DNA of 64,000 nt from JALOAR01 sp041649415 (GTDB lineage: Bacteria; Patescibacteriota; Minisyncoccia; UBA6257; Colwellbacteraceae): positions 1 to 64,000 of the forward strand of contig JBAZND010000002.1 of the NCBI GenBank assembly GCA_041649415.1. Reading direction: 5' to 3'. The translations under genes were made by a program, and so were the position numbers. Shown one piece after another: positions 6,738 through 15,766 of the stretch; the first letter of the stretch is position 1, and every line of letters begins with the position of its first letter. The notes under the pieces were generated by a model. That model worked only from the letters and a program-made list of their open reading frames with translations, was not told the DNA's origin and searched no databases.

Positions 6738-6809
6738 GCCGGCATAGCTCAGTGGTAGAGCAAGCGTTTCATAAGCGCTGGGTCGCAAGTTCGATTCTTG
6801 CTGTCGGCA
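6738..6809 (+). tRNA. tRNA-Met(CAU), elongator (or Ile2)
   Basis: 72-nt cloverleaf: acceptor GCCGGCA/TGTCGGC (one G-T), D-stem GCTC/GAGC, anticodon stem AGCGT/GCGCT with loop TTCATAA (CAT), T-arm GCAAG-TTCGATT-CTTGC, discriminator A. An Ile2 tRNA with lysidine at C34 has the same anticodon, so the amino acid is not certain. CCA not encoded. Lies 8 nt after tRNA-fMet and 26 nt before a membrane-protein gene, so all three are probably cotranscribed. Confidence 0.9.
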
Positions 6810-6835
6810 CAGGATTTTAAAAAGGAGGTGAGAAT

Positions 6836-7117
6836 ATGGTTGTGATCTATATACTGGTTGCTGTTGTGGCTTTTGTCGTGGCGATAATACTCGCAGCGAC
6901 CGGAAAATGGCAAATGCTTGCAGTCTTAGCAGCGCTCGACGTGGTATCTCTGATAGGTTTTTTTATTCTACTGAAGGGAGATACCAACTACTGCCCTAAC
7001 TGCGGAGCAAAACTTGGGCCCAAGACGATAGACCGGGACAGACTATTTCATAGAGAGTGTCAAAATCCGAATTGCGGGACACAGGTGATAGGCAGAAAAG
7101 CTCCAAACCAGCGATAG
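6836..7117 (+). CDS. Small membrane protein with C-terminal zinc ribbon
   Basis: 93 residues. Two hydrophobic segments (about 3-21 and 27-45) are followed by a cytosolic-type zinc ribbon with CPNC near 53-56 and CQNPNC near 75-80, then a basic tail. Family not recognised. AAAGGAGG lies 8 nt before the ATG. No promoter is seen between tRNA-Met and this gene, so it is likely read through from the tRNAs. The TAG stop sits in the loop of the terminator. SD style matches the orphan gene class of this window. Confidence 0.8.
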   Translation: MVVIYILVAVVAFVVAIILAATGKWQMLAVLAALDVVSLIGFFILLKGDTNYCPNCGAKLGPKTIDRDRLFHRECQNPNCGTQVIGRKAPNQR

Positions 7118-7132
7118 TGTCGCTGGTTTTTG
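7106..7132 (+). terminator. Terminator overlapping the end of the 6836 gene
   Basis: Nine-bp stem AACCAGCGA/TCGCTGGTT (7106-7114 with 7120-7128), loop TAGTG containing the stop codon, then TTTTG. Confidence 0.85.
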
Positions 7133-7162
7133 TTGTGCGAAACGTCCAATCTTTGCTAAAAT
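7133..7162 (+). promoter_or_regulatory. Candidate pheST promoter
   Basis: TTGTGC at 7133-7138, 18-nt spacer, TAAAAT at 7157-7162; the -10 ends 9 nt before the pheS ATG, so the message would start at or just before the start codon. Confidence 0.55.
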
Positions 7163-7171
7163 CAGTAAATA

Positions 7172-8170
7172 ATGGAGCTTGAAGAGATAAGAGAAAGGGC
7201 GGCAGAAGATGTAGAAAAAACCGCAACGGCGGAAGAAATTACCGCGGTGAGAGTCAAATATCTTGGCAGAAAACAGGGAGAGATAACCTTATTATTGCGC
7301 TCACTCAAAGATCTGACCGAAATAGAGAAAAGAGAAAAGGGCCCTTTGATTCAAAAATTAAAAGAGGAAATAGAAGCGGCGATAGGTTTTAAAGAAGAGG
7401 AGATTAAGGAGGGCGAAAAAGGAGGACTAGACATAACTTTACCGGGGGAAAGAACCGAATCAGGCCACTTGAGTTTGATAACCCAAACAGGAGACGAACT
7501 CCGAAGAATTTTTAACTCCATGAATTTTTCGGTGATTGACGGGCCAGAGATGGAAGAAGAGTATTACAATTTTGACGCCTTAAACATCCCTCCCGATCAT
7601 CCGGCAAGAGAAATGTGGGATACTTTCTGGATTAAGAGTAAGTCCAACTCCACGACAAAACAGGACAAAAAATATCTCTTGCGCACGCACACGAGCCCCG
7701 TTCAGATCCGGTATATGGAGAAACACGAACCGCCTTTCCAAATAATATCTCTCGGAAAAACTTTCAGATATGAGGCGACGGATGCGACTCATGAGACCAA
7801 CTTTTATCAATTGGAAGGGTTGATGATAGGACACGATGTTTCGCTCGCCAATTTCAAGTTTGTGATAACGGAATTATTCAGGCAGTTTTTTTCGCAAAAA
7901 ACGGTTGAGGTGCGGTTTAGGTCGAGTTACTTTCCTTTCGTTGAGCCCGGAGTGGAAGTGGACGTCCGTTTAGACGATTCCAAGTGGCTTGAAATGGGCG
8001 GGGCAGGAATGGTTCATCCCAAAGTGCTAAAAGCCGTCAAATATGACCCGCTTGAATGGCAGGGCTTTGCTTTTGGTTTCGGCGTTGAAAGGCTTGCCAT
8101 AGTGAAACATAAAATTCCGGACATAAGGTTTTTTGAGTCGCAAGATTTGAAATTTATAAAAAAATTCTGA
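7172..8170 (+). CDS. pheS: Phenylalanyl-tRNA synthetase alpha subunit
   Basis: PheS carries the class II catalytic core that attaches Phe to tRNA(Phe) as (alpha-beta)2. Seen: N-terminal charged coiled coil (about 1-85), motif 2 region FRYEATDATHETNFYQLEG near 205, and motif 3 GFGVERLAI near 305. 332 aa, normal length. The TGA stop is followed after one base by the pheT ATG. No Shine-Dalgarno precedes the start. Confidence 0.96.
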   Translation: MELEEIRERAAEDVEKTATAEEITAVRVKYLGRKQGEITLLLRSLKDLTEIEKREKGPLIQKLKEEIEAAIGFKEEEIKEGEKGGLDITLPGERTESGHLSLITQTGDELRRIFNSMNFSVIDGPEMEEEYYNFDALNIPPDHPAREMWDTFWIKSKSNSTTKQDKKYLLRTHTSPVQIRYMEKHEPPFQIISLGKTFRYEATDATHETNFYQLEGLMIGHDVSLANFKFVITELFRQFFSQKTVEVRFRSSYFPFVEPGVEVDVRLDDSKWLEMGGAGMVHPKVLKAVKYDPLEWQGFAFGFGVERLAIVKHKIPDIRFFESQDLKFIKKF

Positions 8171-8171
8171 A

Positions 8172-10058
8172 ATGAAGTTCAGCTATTCACTTATAAGGGA
8201 GATGGTGCCAAATCTTCCTTCCATAAAGAAACTGGCCGAAGAACTTGCCTTGAAATCTTTTGAGGTGGATGGAATTTCAGGCGATATGATGGATATTAAA
8301 ATTACGGCCAATCGGTGGTGCGACGCTTCCTCGCACGAAGGCATAGCGAGGGAAGCGGCGGCGATATTCGGTTCGCGTTTAATTCCCGTGAAGATGACCG
8401 GGCTGAAAAACGCGCGAGGAAGACTCGGTTTAAAAGTTATTAACGGCTCTGATTGTTACCGTTATATCGGGCTTTTAGCCGAACTTCAAAAAAGAGGAAC
8501 GACGCCATCATGGATGAAAAAATATCTTTCAGTTTGCGGGATAAAGTCCATTAATCCGGTAGTGGACGTTTTAAACTACGTAATGGTTGAAATCGGCCAA
8601 CCGATGCACGCCTTTGATGCGGACAAGGTGGAAGGCGACATCATCGTTCGGAAGGCCAACAAGGGTGAAAAGATAAAAACGATTGACGGCGGGGAGTATG
8701 AATTAACACCTGCCGATACGGTTATAGCCGACGAGAAAAAGACGCTTGCCATCGCGGGCATAAAGGGAGGAAAAGCGGCGGAGATTAGTCGGAACACCAA
8801 AAGAATAATCATTGAATCGGCAAACTTCGATTCAGTTTCGGTTTACAGGACCAGTAAAAGAATAAGACTTGAGACTGACGCTTCACGAAGATACGGGCAT
8901 GGAATGAGCTCCGAGAAAGCAAAGAGAGGAATGGAGCGCGCCTTGAGACTTCTTACGGAAATTTGTTTCGTAAAACCTATTGCCGCGGCCGACGAATACA
9001 AGGTAAAAGAGCCGAGAAGGTTTATCAAATTCAATCCGGAGAGATTTGAGAAAATTACGGGGGTCGCAGTGAGCAAAAATCAAGCGGCGATAATTTTAAA
9101 GAAGCTTGGATTCAAGATGAAAGGGGATATAGCCGAAGTGCCTGCGGAACGCATAGACGTTTCACTCTTTGAAGATTTGACGGAGGAAGTGATAAGGATA
9201 TACGGACTTAATGAAATAAAAGCTGTCGCGCCCGTAATATCGATTGTGCCCGCGCACAATGACTCGATATTTGGGTTTAGAGAGAAAGTTCAGCGGGCAT
9301 TTGCCGGAATCGGATACGATGAAATCGTAAGTTATAGTTTCGGAGATTACGGTCCCAACGCGCCCGAAATCGCAAATCCCATAAGCCAAGACAAGGCGTT
9401 TATGAGAACAGGCCTTATAAGAGGACTTGATGAGGCGATAGAAAAAAATAAAAAAGCTTTTTCTGAAATTAGAATATTTGAATTCGGAAAAGTATTTGAC
9501 GGTGTAGGCAAGGAACACTGGTCGGTCGCGGCGGCCGTGAAAACGAGAAGACAAGAATATCCGCAAAGAATTCTCCGTGGAGCGGTAGAGGAAGCGCTTA
9601 GAAGAATTGGCATCGGAGACGCAGAACTGATTCCGGAAGGGCAAACGTTGATTTTTAAAATAGCTGACGAGCGAGTGGGTGAGATGTTTGTTTCTCGGGA
9701 TGGAGAAAAGGCGTTTTTTGAAGCAGACGCGGAAAAGTTAATGAAAAATTCGGAGGGGGAGTTTGAATATGAATTCGTTTCACCATACCCTTCGGCGATG
9801 AGAGACATTTCACTATGGATAGCCGAATCTGTGTCTGTCGGTGAACTGTTTGAGGCCGTTGACAGCTTAAACATCGCTGACTTAAACGACGTTGATCTGG
9901 CTGACTATTATCCTGCCGGAGAAGATGGCCGTTCGGGGGTTACTTTGAGGCTCGTGTTTCAGTCGCCTAAAAAGACTTTAACGGACGCTGAAATTAACGT
10001 TCGGATGGAACAAATCAAGGCCATTTTAGGAGCCAAAAAAGGAGTGGAAATCAGGTAG
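8172..10058 (+). CDS. pheT: Phenylalanyl-tRNA synthetase beta subunit, short form
   Basis: The 628-residue protein is about 165 residues shorter than the Escherichia coli subunit. The first ~40 residues go straight into IKITANRWCDASSHEGIAREAA, so the N-terminal EMAP-type tRNA-binding OB domain is missing. Present: B3/B4 editing region, B5 domain (KFNPERFEKITGV near 278), catalytic-like core and C-terminal anticodon-binding FDX-ACB domain (FVSPYPSAMRDISLW near 535 onward). The short form is known in several reduced bacteria. Same transcript as pheS. Confidence 0.95.
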   Translation: MKFSYSLIREMVPNLPSIKKLAEELALKSFEVDGISGDMMDIKITANRWCDASSHEGIAREAAAIFGSRLIPVKMTGLKNARGRLGLKVINGSDCYRYIGLLAELQKRGTTPSWMKKYLSVCGIKSINPVVDVLNYVMVEIGQPMHAFDADKVEGDIIVRKANKGEKIKTIDGGEYELTPADTVIADEKKTLAIAGIKGGKAAEISRNTKRIIIESANFDSVSVYRTSKRIRLETDASRRYGHGMSSEKAKRGMERALRLLTEICFVKPIAAADEYKVKEPRRFIKFNPERFEKITGVAVSKNQAAIILKKLGFKMKGDIAEVPAERIDVSLFEDLTEEVIRIYGLNEIKAVAPVISIVPAHNDSIFGFREKVQRAFAGIGYDEIVSYSFGDYGPNAPEIANPISQDKAFMRTGLIRGLDEAIEKNKKAFSEIRIFEFGKVFDGVGKEHWSVAAAVKTRRQEYPQRILRGAVEEALRRIGIGDAELIPEGQTLIFKIADERVGEMFVSRDGEKAFFEADAEKLMKNSEGEFEYEFVSPYPSAMRDISLWIAESVSVGELFEAVDSLNIADLNDVDLADYYPAGEDGRSGVTLRLVFQSPKKTLTDAEINVRMEQIKAILGAKKGVEIR

Positions 10059-10088
10059 TTTTTGTGATACAATTAGGGGCGTAAAACC

Positions 10089-10109
10089 CCGTAAAAGTTA
10101 CGGTTTTTT
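10089..10109 (+). terminator. Weak hairpin with T6 between pheT and gyrB
   Basis: CCGTAA/TTACGG stem, AAG loop, TTTTTT. It may end pheST. A possible extended -10 (TGATACAAT, ending 10073) lies upstream of it, in which case it would act as a gyrB leader attenuator instead. Confidence 0.45.
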
Positions 10110-10129
10110 GAACCGAGAGGAAGCGGAAA

Positions 10130-12049
10130 ATGGCTAAGAAAAAGGCGCAAAAAGAATCAAGTTACTCGGCTAAGGATATATTCGTTCTTGAAGGGCTTGA
10201 GCCGGTAAGAAAACGCCCGGGAATGTATATTGGTTCCACGGGCGTAGAAGGTCTTCACCATCTGGTGTGGGAGATTTTGGATAACTCCATAGACGAGGCA
10301 ATGGCAGGATATGCTAAGAATATCTCCGTAGAAATTCTGGATGAGAAAACAGTGAGGGTGATTGATGACGGAAGAGGCGTGCCGGTGGACGTTCACCCGC
10401 AGACGAAGAAGTCAACGCTTGAAACAATTATGACAGTGCTCCATGCCGGAGGTAAGTTCGGCGGAGGCGGATACAAAGTATCCGGCGGGTTGCACGGCGT
10501 AGGGGCGTCCGTGGTAAATGCTCTGTCGTCTTACGTGAGGGCCGAAGTTAAACGAGACGGCAGTCTTTACGTGCAGGAATACGCTATTGGAAAACCAAAA
10601 GGGCCGGTTAAAAAAATCGGTAAAGCGGAAGGCAGCGGAACTTCAACTACTTTTTCGCCGGATCCGACGATTTTCAATGAAATAGTTTTTGACCGCAAAA
10701 AGATATTGGAGAGAATGAGACAGCAGGCCTATCTTACGAAAGGTATTAAGCTTATATTCGCCGATTATAGAGAAGAACCGTTTTATTACGGGTTTAATTT
10801 TTCGGGCGGTATTAAAACATACGTTGAATATTTGAACGAAGGGGGAGAAAAATTGATACAAGACGAGATATTTTATTTGCATAAAGAGACTGGGAGCGGA
10901 GAAGTTGAAGCGGCGATAGCCTATACTGAAGACATTGAGATTCAGGAAATGGGTTTTGCGAATAACATTTTCACACCGGATGGCGGAAGCCATATTACGG
11001 GACTTCGTTCGGCGATAACGAGAACTTTAAATGATTACAGCCGACAGAACGGATATCTTAAAGAGAGCGAGGACAATTTAACGGGAGACGACGTGAGGGA
11101 AGGTCTTATCGCCGTTGTTTCAGTAAAACTTTCCGATCCGCAGTTTGAGGGCCAGACAAAAGCGAGACTTGGCAATCCGGAAATAAGAAGCGCGGTTGAA
11201 ATATCCGTTGGCGAAGCGTTTAAGGAATTTTTGGAAAAACATTCGGCTGACGGAAGGAAAATAGTAGAGAAATGTCTATTAGCCGCAAAAGCAAGAAAGG
11301 CGGCAAAAGCGGCCAAAGAGACCGTGCTTAGAAAAGGCGCTCTTGAAGGATTAACTCTTCCCGGAAAACTTGCGGATTGTCAGACAAAAAAAGCGGAGGA
11401 GGCAGAACTTTTTATTGTTGAGGGAGACTCGGCAGGAGGTTCGGCAAAACAAGGGAGGGACAGGAGCTTTCAAGCGATATTGCCGCTTCGCGGAAAAATA
11501 CTGAACGTAGAAAAAGCGCAGGTACATAAAATGCTCGCGAATAACGAAGTAAAATCTCTAATTGTAGCGCTCGGTACCGCCATAGCTGAAGAATTTGACA
11601 TCACAAAGCTTCGCTACGGAAAAGTGGTTATTATGACTGACGCGGACGTAGACGGATCGCACATCAGAATTTTGCTTCTCACTTTGTTTTACAGACATTT
11701 CCTAAAGCTAATTGAGGAGGGGCACATCTACATCGCCGAGCCTCCGCTCTATAAAATTCAGTCGGGTAAATCAATAAAATACGCTTTTTCTGACGCGGAG
11801 AGGGATGAAATTCTGGAAAAAATTGGCGGAAATCCGTCGATTCAGAGATATAAAGGTTTGGGCGAAATGAATCCGGATCAATTATGGGAAACAACTATGG
11901 ATCCCGCGGCGCGCACCATGCGACAAGTGACCATAGAGGATGGTAAGGAGGCGGATAGGATGTTTGACATACTGATGGGGAGCGAGGTTGAACCGAGGAA
12001 AAGGTTCATTCAGATTCATGCTTCTTCGGTCAAAAATCTTGACATATAA
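10130..12049 (+). CDS. gyrB: DNA gyrase subunit B
   Basis: ATPase subunit of gyrase (introduces negative supercoils). GHKL ATP-binding site starts with EGLEPVRKRPGMYIGS and DNSIDEA (51-57); GGLHGVGASVVNAL forms the ATP lid; TOPRIM motifs EGDSAGGSAKQGRDR and DADVDGSHIR follow; C-terminal GLGEMNPDQLWETTMDP closes the TOPRIM/Zn-tail region. 639 aa. A weak SD (AGAGGA) is present 9 nt before the ATG, unlike most housekeeping genes here. gyrA is not in the window. ParE cannot be fully excluded by eye, but the tail is gyrB-like. Confidence 0.93.
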   Translation: MAKKKAQKESSYSAKDIFVLEGLEPVRKRPGMYIGSTGVEGLHHLVWEILDNSIDEAMAGYAKNISVEILDEKTVRVIDDGRGVPVDVHPQTKKSTLETIMTVLHAGGKFGGGGYKVSGGLHGVGASVVNALSSYVRAEVKRDGSLYVQEYAIGKPKGPVKKIGKAEGSGTSTTFSPDPTIFNEIVFDRKKILERMRQQAYLTKGIKLIFADYREEPFYYGFNFSGGIKTYVEYLNEGGEKLIQDEIFYLHKETGSGEVEAAIAYTEDIEIQEMGFANNIFTPDGGSHITGLRSAITRTLNDYSRQNGYLKESEDNLTGDDVREGLIAVVSVKLSDPQFEGQTKARLGNPEIRSAVEISVGEAFKEFLEKHSADGRKIVEKCLLAAKARKAAKAAKETVLRKGALEGLTLPGKLADCQTKKAEEAELFIVEGDSAGGSAKQGRDRSFQAILPLRGKILNVEKAQVHKMLANNEVKSLIVALGTAIAEEFDITKLRYGKVVIMTDADVDGSHIRILLLTLFYRHFLKLIEEGHIYIAEPPLYKIQSGKSIKYAFSDAERDEILEKIGGNPSIQRYKGLGEMNPDQLWETTMDPAARTMRQVTIEDGKEADRMFDILMGSEVEPRKRFIQIHASSVKNLDI

Positions 12050-12076
12050 GCCTTTAAATTATACTCTTCTAACGCA

Positions 12077-12265
12077 ATGAAGCCCTTAAATTCGTTCTTT
12101 TCCGAGGTTCTTACGGAGTTTAAACAAATAACTTGGCCGGATCGGAAAGAGACGATAAGACTCGTAACCGTGGTTATCGTTTTTTCGATCGGAATGGCGC
12201 TTTTTTTGGGATTGGCTGACTATGTTTTCAGTCAAATATTACAAAGATTCATACTTAAGGTTTAG
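12077..12265 (+). CDS. secE: Preprotein translocase subunit SecE
   Basis: 62-residue single-span SecE: amphipathic N-terminal helix with FKQITWPDRKE and one transmembrane helix (about 28-50). Clamps SecY in the SecYEG channel. TATACT (12060-12065) lies 11 nt upstream, with TTGACA inside the gyrB 3' end (12039-12044). First gene of the conserved secE-nusG-rplK order. Confidence 0.95.
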   Translation: MKPLNSFFSEVLTEFKQITWPDRKETIRLVTVVIVFSIGMALFLGLADYVFSQILQRFILKV

Positions 12266-12271
12266 TTCATA

Positions 12272-12850
12272 ATGGACGATAAAAACAATAAGGGAATGAA
12301 AACCTCAATGAAGCCGGAAGAGGAAACAAGGCAGTGGTTTGCCGTGCATACGTATTCTGGTTACGAAGATGCGGTTTTGAGATACCTAAAACAAAGAATT
12401 GAATCTTTAGGCGTAAACGATAGAATATTCAACGTCATAGTTCCCAAGGAGAAAAAAGTCAAAATAAAAAACGGCAAAAGGATGGAAGTGGAAGAGAAAA
12501 TCTACCCGGGTTACGTTCTCGTGGAAATGACAATGAGTCCGGACACGTGGTATATCGTTCGGAATACGCCGAGGGTTACCGGTTTTGTGGGAACGGATGG
12601 CACAACTCCCTCGCCTTTATCCAAAGAAGAGGTGGATGCCCTGATGATGAAGATGAAAGGCGAAGATACCGGCTTTAAAGTGGATTTTCAAATAGGAGAA
12701 CTTGTTCGCATAGTGGACGGACCGTTTAAGGATTCGGATGGAAAAATCGCGGAAATAGATGAAGCGAAGGGCCGAGTCAAAGTGCTTGTACCGATATTCG
12801 GAAGAGATACGGCCGTTGAAATAGACGCGTTGCAGATACAGAAAGTTTAG
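12272..12850 (+). CDS. nusG: Transcription termination/antitermination factor NusG
   Basis: NusG links RNA polymerase with Rho or ribosome. NGN domain begins at RQWFAVHTYSGYED (about 20-33) and contains YPGYVLVEM; the KOW motif is in the C-terminal FKDSDGKIAEIDEAKGRVKV. 192 aa. The start is uncertain: ATG 12272, 12296 or 12308 all remain upstream of the conserved domain; 12272 is kept because it is 6 nt after the secE stop. Confidence 0.95.
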   Translation: MDDKNNKGMKTSMKPEEETRQWFAVHTYSGYEDAVLRYLKQRIESLGVNDRIFNVIVPKEKKVKIKNGKRMEVEEKIYPGYVLVEMTMSPDTWYIVRNTPRVTGFVGTDGTTPSPLSKEEVDALMMKMKGEDTGFKVDFQIGELVRIVDGPFKDSDGKIAEIDEAKGRVKVLVPIFGRDTAVEIDALQIQKV

Positions 12851-12868
12851 TTTAGGATACTCAAAAAC

Positions 12869-13291
12869 ATGGCCAAGGCGATAAAAGCTTCACTAAAATT
12901 ACAGATACAAGCAGGGAAAGCCAATCCCGCTCCTCCAGTGGGGCCGGCTTTAGGGCAGCACGGAATAAATATTCAGGAGTTTTGCAAGCAATTTAACGAC
13001 GCGACCCAAAGCATGGGAGATGACATTGTGCCTGCGGAGATCACCATATATGAAGACAGAAGTTTTGTTTTTAAGTTAAAGACTCCTCCGGTTTCCGATC
13101 TGCTTCGGAAAGCAGCCGGAGTGCCAAAAGGTTCCGGTCTTCCGCATAAAAACAAAGTGGGTAAAATTTCAAATGATGACTTGCGAGCGATAGCGGAGAG
13201 GAAGATGGAAGATCTAAATGCAAACAACATTGAAGCAGCTGAAAAAATTATCGCCGGCACGGCGAGAAGCATGGGTATCGTTATAGAATAA
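12869..13291 (+). CDS. rplK: Ribosomal protein uL11
   Basis: 140 residues, typical L11: N-terminal LKLQIQAGKANPAPPVGPALGQ-type opening and C-terminal rRNA-binding domain. GATACT at 12856-12861 is 7 nt before the ATG, so it may also have its own leaderless promoter besides the secE transcript. It is followed by a terminator; rplA (L1), which usually comes next, is not here. Confidence 0.96.
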   Translation: MAKAIKASLKLQIQAGKANPAPPVGPALGQHGINIQEFCKQFNDATQSMGDDIVPAEITIYEDRSFVFKLKTPPVSDLLRKAAGVPKGSGLPHKNKVGKISNDDLRAIAERKMEDLNANNIEAAEKIIAGTARSMGIVIE

Positions 13292-13327
13292 CGTCAAAAT
13301 AAAGCGCAAAACATAAATTTATCAGAG

Positions 13328-13349
13328 TCCCCGTGAAAGCGGGGATTTT
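13328..13349 (+). terminator. Terminator after rplK
   Basis: TCCCCG/CGGGGA stem, TGAAAG loop, TTTTG. Marks the end of the secE-nusG-rplK unit. Confidence 0.8.
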
Positions 13350-13375
13350 GTCATCTGCGGGGGAACTGCTAAAAT
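13348..13375 (+). promoter_or_regulatory. gatB promoter
   Basis: TTGTCA at 13348-13353, 16-nt spacer, extended -10 TGCTAAAAT ending at 13375. The GTG start begins 8 nt after the -10, so the message is expected to be leaderless. The -35 overlaps the T-tract of the rplK terminator. Confidence 0.65.
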
Positions 13376-13382
13376 CAGGGTT

Positions 13383-14864
13383 GTGAAATACATTCCGACC
13401 ATAGGACTGGAAGTGCACATGGAACTAAAAACGGCAACTAAAATGTTTTGCCGTTGCCCGAATAATAGCGACGAAAAAGCGCCGAACGAGAATGTTTGTC
13501 CAATATGCTTGGGACACCCGGGAACGTTGCCCATTGCCAACAAAGAGGCTATAAGGGCCATATTGAAACTCGGAATGGCTTTAGGCGGGAAGATACCAGC
13601 AATGAGCCGTTTTGACCGAAAAAGCTATTTTTATCCGGACCTTCCAAAGGGCTATCAAATATCACAATACGAATACCCGTTTGTGCAGGGAGGAGAGCTC
13701 GCAGGAGTGAAACTCCGCCGCATTCATTTGGAGGAAGATGCAGGAAAGTTACTGCATTCCGCTTCAGTAAGCTCCGGGCGAAGCGGGTCTTCGGGCGCCG
13801 AGACTTTGTGCGACTTTAATCGCGCGGGGATACCTCTTATGGAGCTCGTAACGGAGCCGGATATTAAAAGCGGCGAGCAAGCGGTACGGTTTACCAAAGA
13901 ATTACAACTTATATTGCGGTATTTGGAAATATCATCCGCTGATATGGAACGTGGAGAAATGAGGCTTGAAGCGAATATATCCGTTCATTCGGAGGATACC
14001 GATAGACTTGGAACAAAAGTGGAAGTAAAAAATTTAAATTCTTTTGCTTTTATGGCAAAGGCGATTGATTACGAGATTAAAAGACAAGAAGAGGCATTAG
14101 AGAGAGGAGAAAAAATAATACAGGAGACAAGAGGATGGGACAGCGCGAATAACAGGACCTACAGTCAGCGAAGCAAGGAGGAAGCGCATGATTATCGGTA
14201 TTTACCGGAACCTGACTTGCCGCCGTATGATTTAACGGATGAATCGTTTGTGAATTTGGAAGAACTGCGCGCGAGTATTCCTGAATTGCCGTGGGAGAAG
14301 AGAGAAAGGTTCGTTAAAGAATTCGGTATTACGAAAAAAAACGCCGAGATGTTTATAGAAAACAGATTATTCGCCGAATATTATGAAGAAACCGCTTCGG
14401 AAATTATGGCGGAGAACGTTACTCCGGAAGAAAAGAAAGGAGCTTTGCGACTCGCCGCTAACTACATGCTCGCGGACGTTAAAGGCGCGATGAATAAAGC
14501 CGGAGTGGACATATCCGCGTTTAGGACCAAAGTAAGCCCTGAAAATATGGCTGACTTGGTAATACTCATCACTAAGGGCAATCTTTCAAGTCGAATGGCT
14601 AAAGACATTCTCACCGAGATGTATGAAAAAGGCTTAGACCCGAGGAACATCATCAACGAGAAAGGGATTACTCAAGTAACGGACGAAAGAACGATTGCCA
14701 AAGCAATCAAAGAAGTGCTAGCCGAAAATTTAAAGGCGGTGGAGGATTATAAAAAAGGAAAAGGGAATGCTTTACAATTTCTGTTCGGAAAGGTGATGAT
14801 TAAGCTTGAAGGGCAAGGAAATCCGGAGGCGATTAAAAAGTCGCTTGAGGAGACTTTTAAATAG
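13383..14864 (+). CDS. gatB: Asp/Glu-tRNA amidotransferase subunit B
   Basis: GatB phosphorylates the mischarged aminoacyl-tRNA and accepts the ammonia from GatA. Seen: YIPTIGLEVHMEL at the N-terminus, zinc site CRC...CPIC (about 24-40), DFNRAGIPLMELVTEPD near 140, EVKNLNSFAFM, and C-terminal YqeY-like tail domain. 493 aa. GTG start fits the -10 spacing. The 3' end overlaps the convergent miaA by 8 nt, with no terminator between. Confidence 0.96.
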   Translation: MKYIPTIGLEVHMELKTATKMFCRCPNNSDEKAPNENVCPICLGHPGTLPIANKEAIRAILKLGMALGGKIPAMSRFDRKSYFYPDLPKGYQISQYEYPFVQGGELAGVKLRRIHLEEDAGKLLHSASVSSGRSGSSGAETLCDFNRAGIPLMELVTEPDIKSGEQAVRFTKELQLILRYLEISSADMERGEMRLEANISVHSEDTDRLGTKVEVKNLNSFAFMAKAIDYEIKRQEEALERGEKIIQETRGWDSANNRTYSQRSKEEAHDYRYLPEPDLPPYDLTDESFVNLEELRASIPELPWEKRERFVKEFGITKKNAEMFIENRLFAEYYEETASEIMAENVTPEEKKGALRLAANYMLADVKGAMNKAGVDISAFRTKVSPENMADLVILITKGNLSSRMAKDILTEMYEKGLDPRNIINEKGITQVTDERTIAKAIKEVLAENLKAVEDYKKGKGNALQFLFGKVMIKLEGQGNPEAIKKSLEETFK

Positions 14865-15717
14865 ACCTCGGAGGATCCCATTTAATTTTTTTGTCTCGCT
14901 TGAACCAAGTCATTTGGCGGCGAGCATATTGTTTAATGGCCGTAAGCAGTTTTTTGCGCATTGTTTCGTAATCAAGTTCGCCTTTGAGGTAAAGGGAGAT
15001 ATAGCGATATTCAAGCCCTAGTTCGTATAATCTTTTCCAGCTTAAACCTTTCTTGTTAAGATTTGTAATTTCGTCAATCATTCCGGACGATAGTCTTTTA
15101 TCTAATCGAAGTTCAATTCGCCTATCAAGCTCTTTAAGCGGCCACAAAATGCCGATTTTTTCAGCCTTGTAAAGAGGCTTGCTTTTAATTAGCGGCACCG
15201 ATTTACCAGTCGTGAGCGCAATTTCTAAAGCACGGATTAAACGAACGCGGTTTTTCGTGTCTATTGAAGCGAATCGGGCAGGGTCCAATTGCGATAACTT
15301 TTCGGCTAGTTCTTCAGTCTTAAATTTTGCAAGTTTTTTTCGGATTGCGATATTCGGGGGAACGGAAGCGAAAGAATCATTGTATAAAGCTGCATCTATG
15401 TAAAAACCCGTTCCGCCGCAGATTATGGGTAATTTCCCGCGCTTTAAAATGTCATCAATTGCTTTGCGAGCAAGACGGGAATAATCGGAGGCGGTAAAGA
15501 CCTTGTTTGGAGAAACAACGTCTAAAAGATGATGAGGGACGCCTTGCATTTCTTCCTTAGTAATTTTACCAGCGCCTATATCCAAACCCTTATAAACTTG
15601 GCGGGAATCCGCCGAAACCACTTCGCCGTTTCTTTCTTTCGCGAGTTTGACCGCCAAATTAGATTTGCCGGAAGCATTAGGGCCTAAAACGACTAAAATT
15701 TTGGAAAGAGATTTCAC
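14857..15717 (-). CDS. miaA: tRNA dimethylallyltransferase
   Basis: MiaA adds the isopentenyl group to A37 of tRNAs reading UNN codons. P-loop GPNASGKS at 12-19, then SADSRQVYKGLDIGAGK and the conserved HHLLD motif near 63, GGTGFYIDAAL near 102. 286 aa, slightly short (family about 300). Convergent with gatB, overlapping it by 8 nt. Upstream lie the palindromic repeat and two small-RNA candidates on the same strand. Confidence 0.96.
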   Translation of the reverse strand: MKSLSKILVVLGPNASGKSNLAVKLAKERNGEVVSADSRQVYKGLDIGAGKITKEEMQGVPHHLLDVVSPNKVFTASDYSRLARKAIDDILKRGKLPIICGGTGFYIDAALYNDSFASVPPNIAIRKKLAKFKTEELAEKLSQLDPARFASIDTKNRVRLIRALEIALTTGKSVPLIKSKPLYKAEKIGILWPLKELDRRIELRLDKRLSSGMIDEITNLNKKGLSWKRLYELGLEYRYISLYLKGELDYETMRKKLLTAIKQYARRQMTWFKRDKKIKWDPPRSI

Positions 15718-15766
15718 GGGAGAATGATATTAGTTAAAGGCCTGAAATTCAATAGAAATTAAAGTT

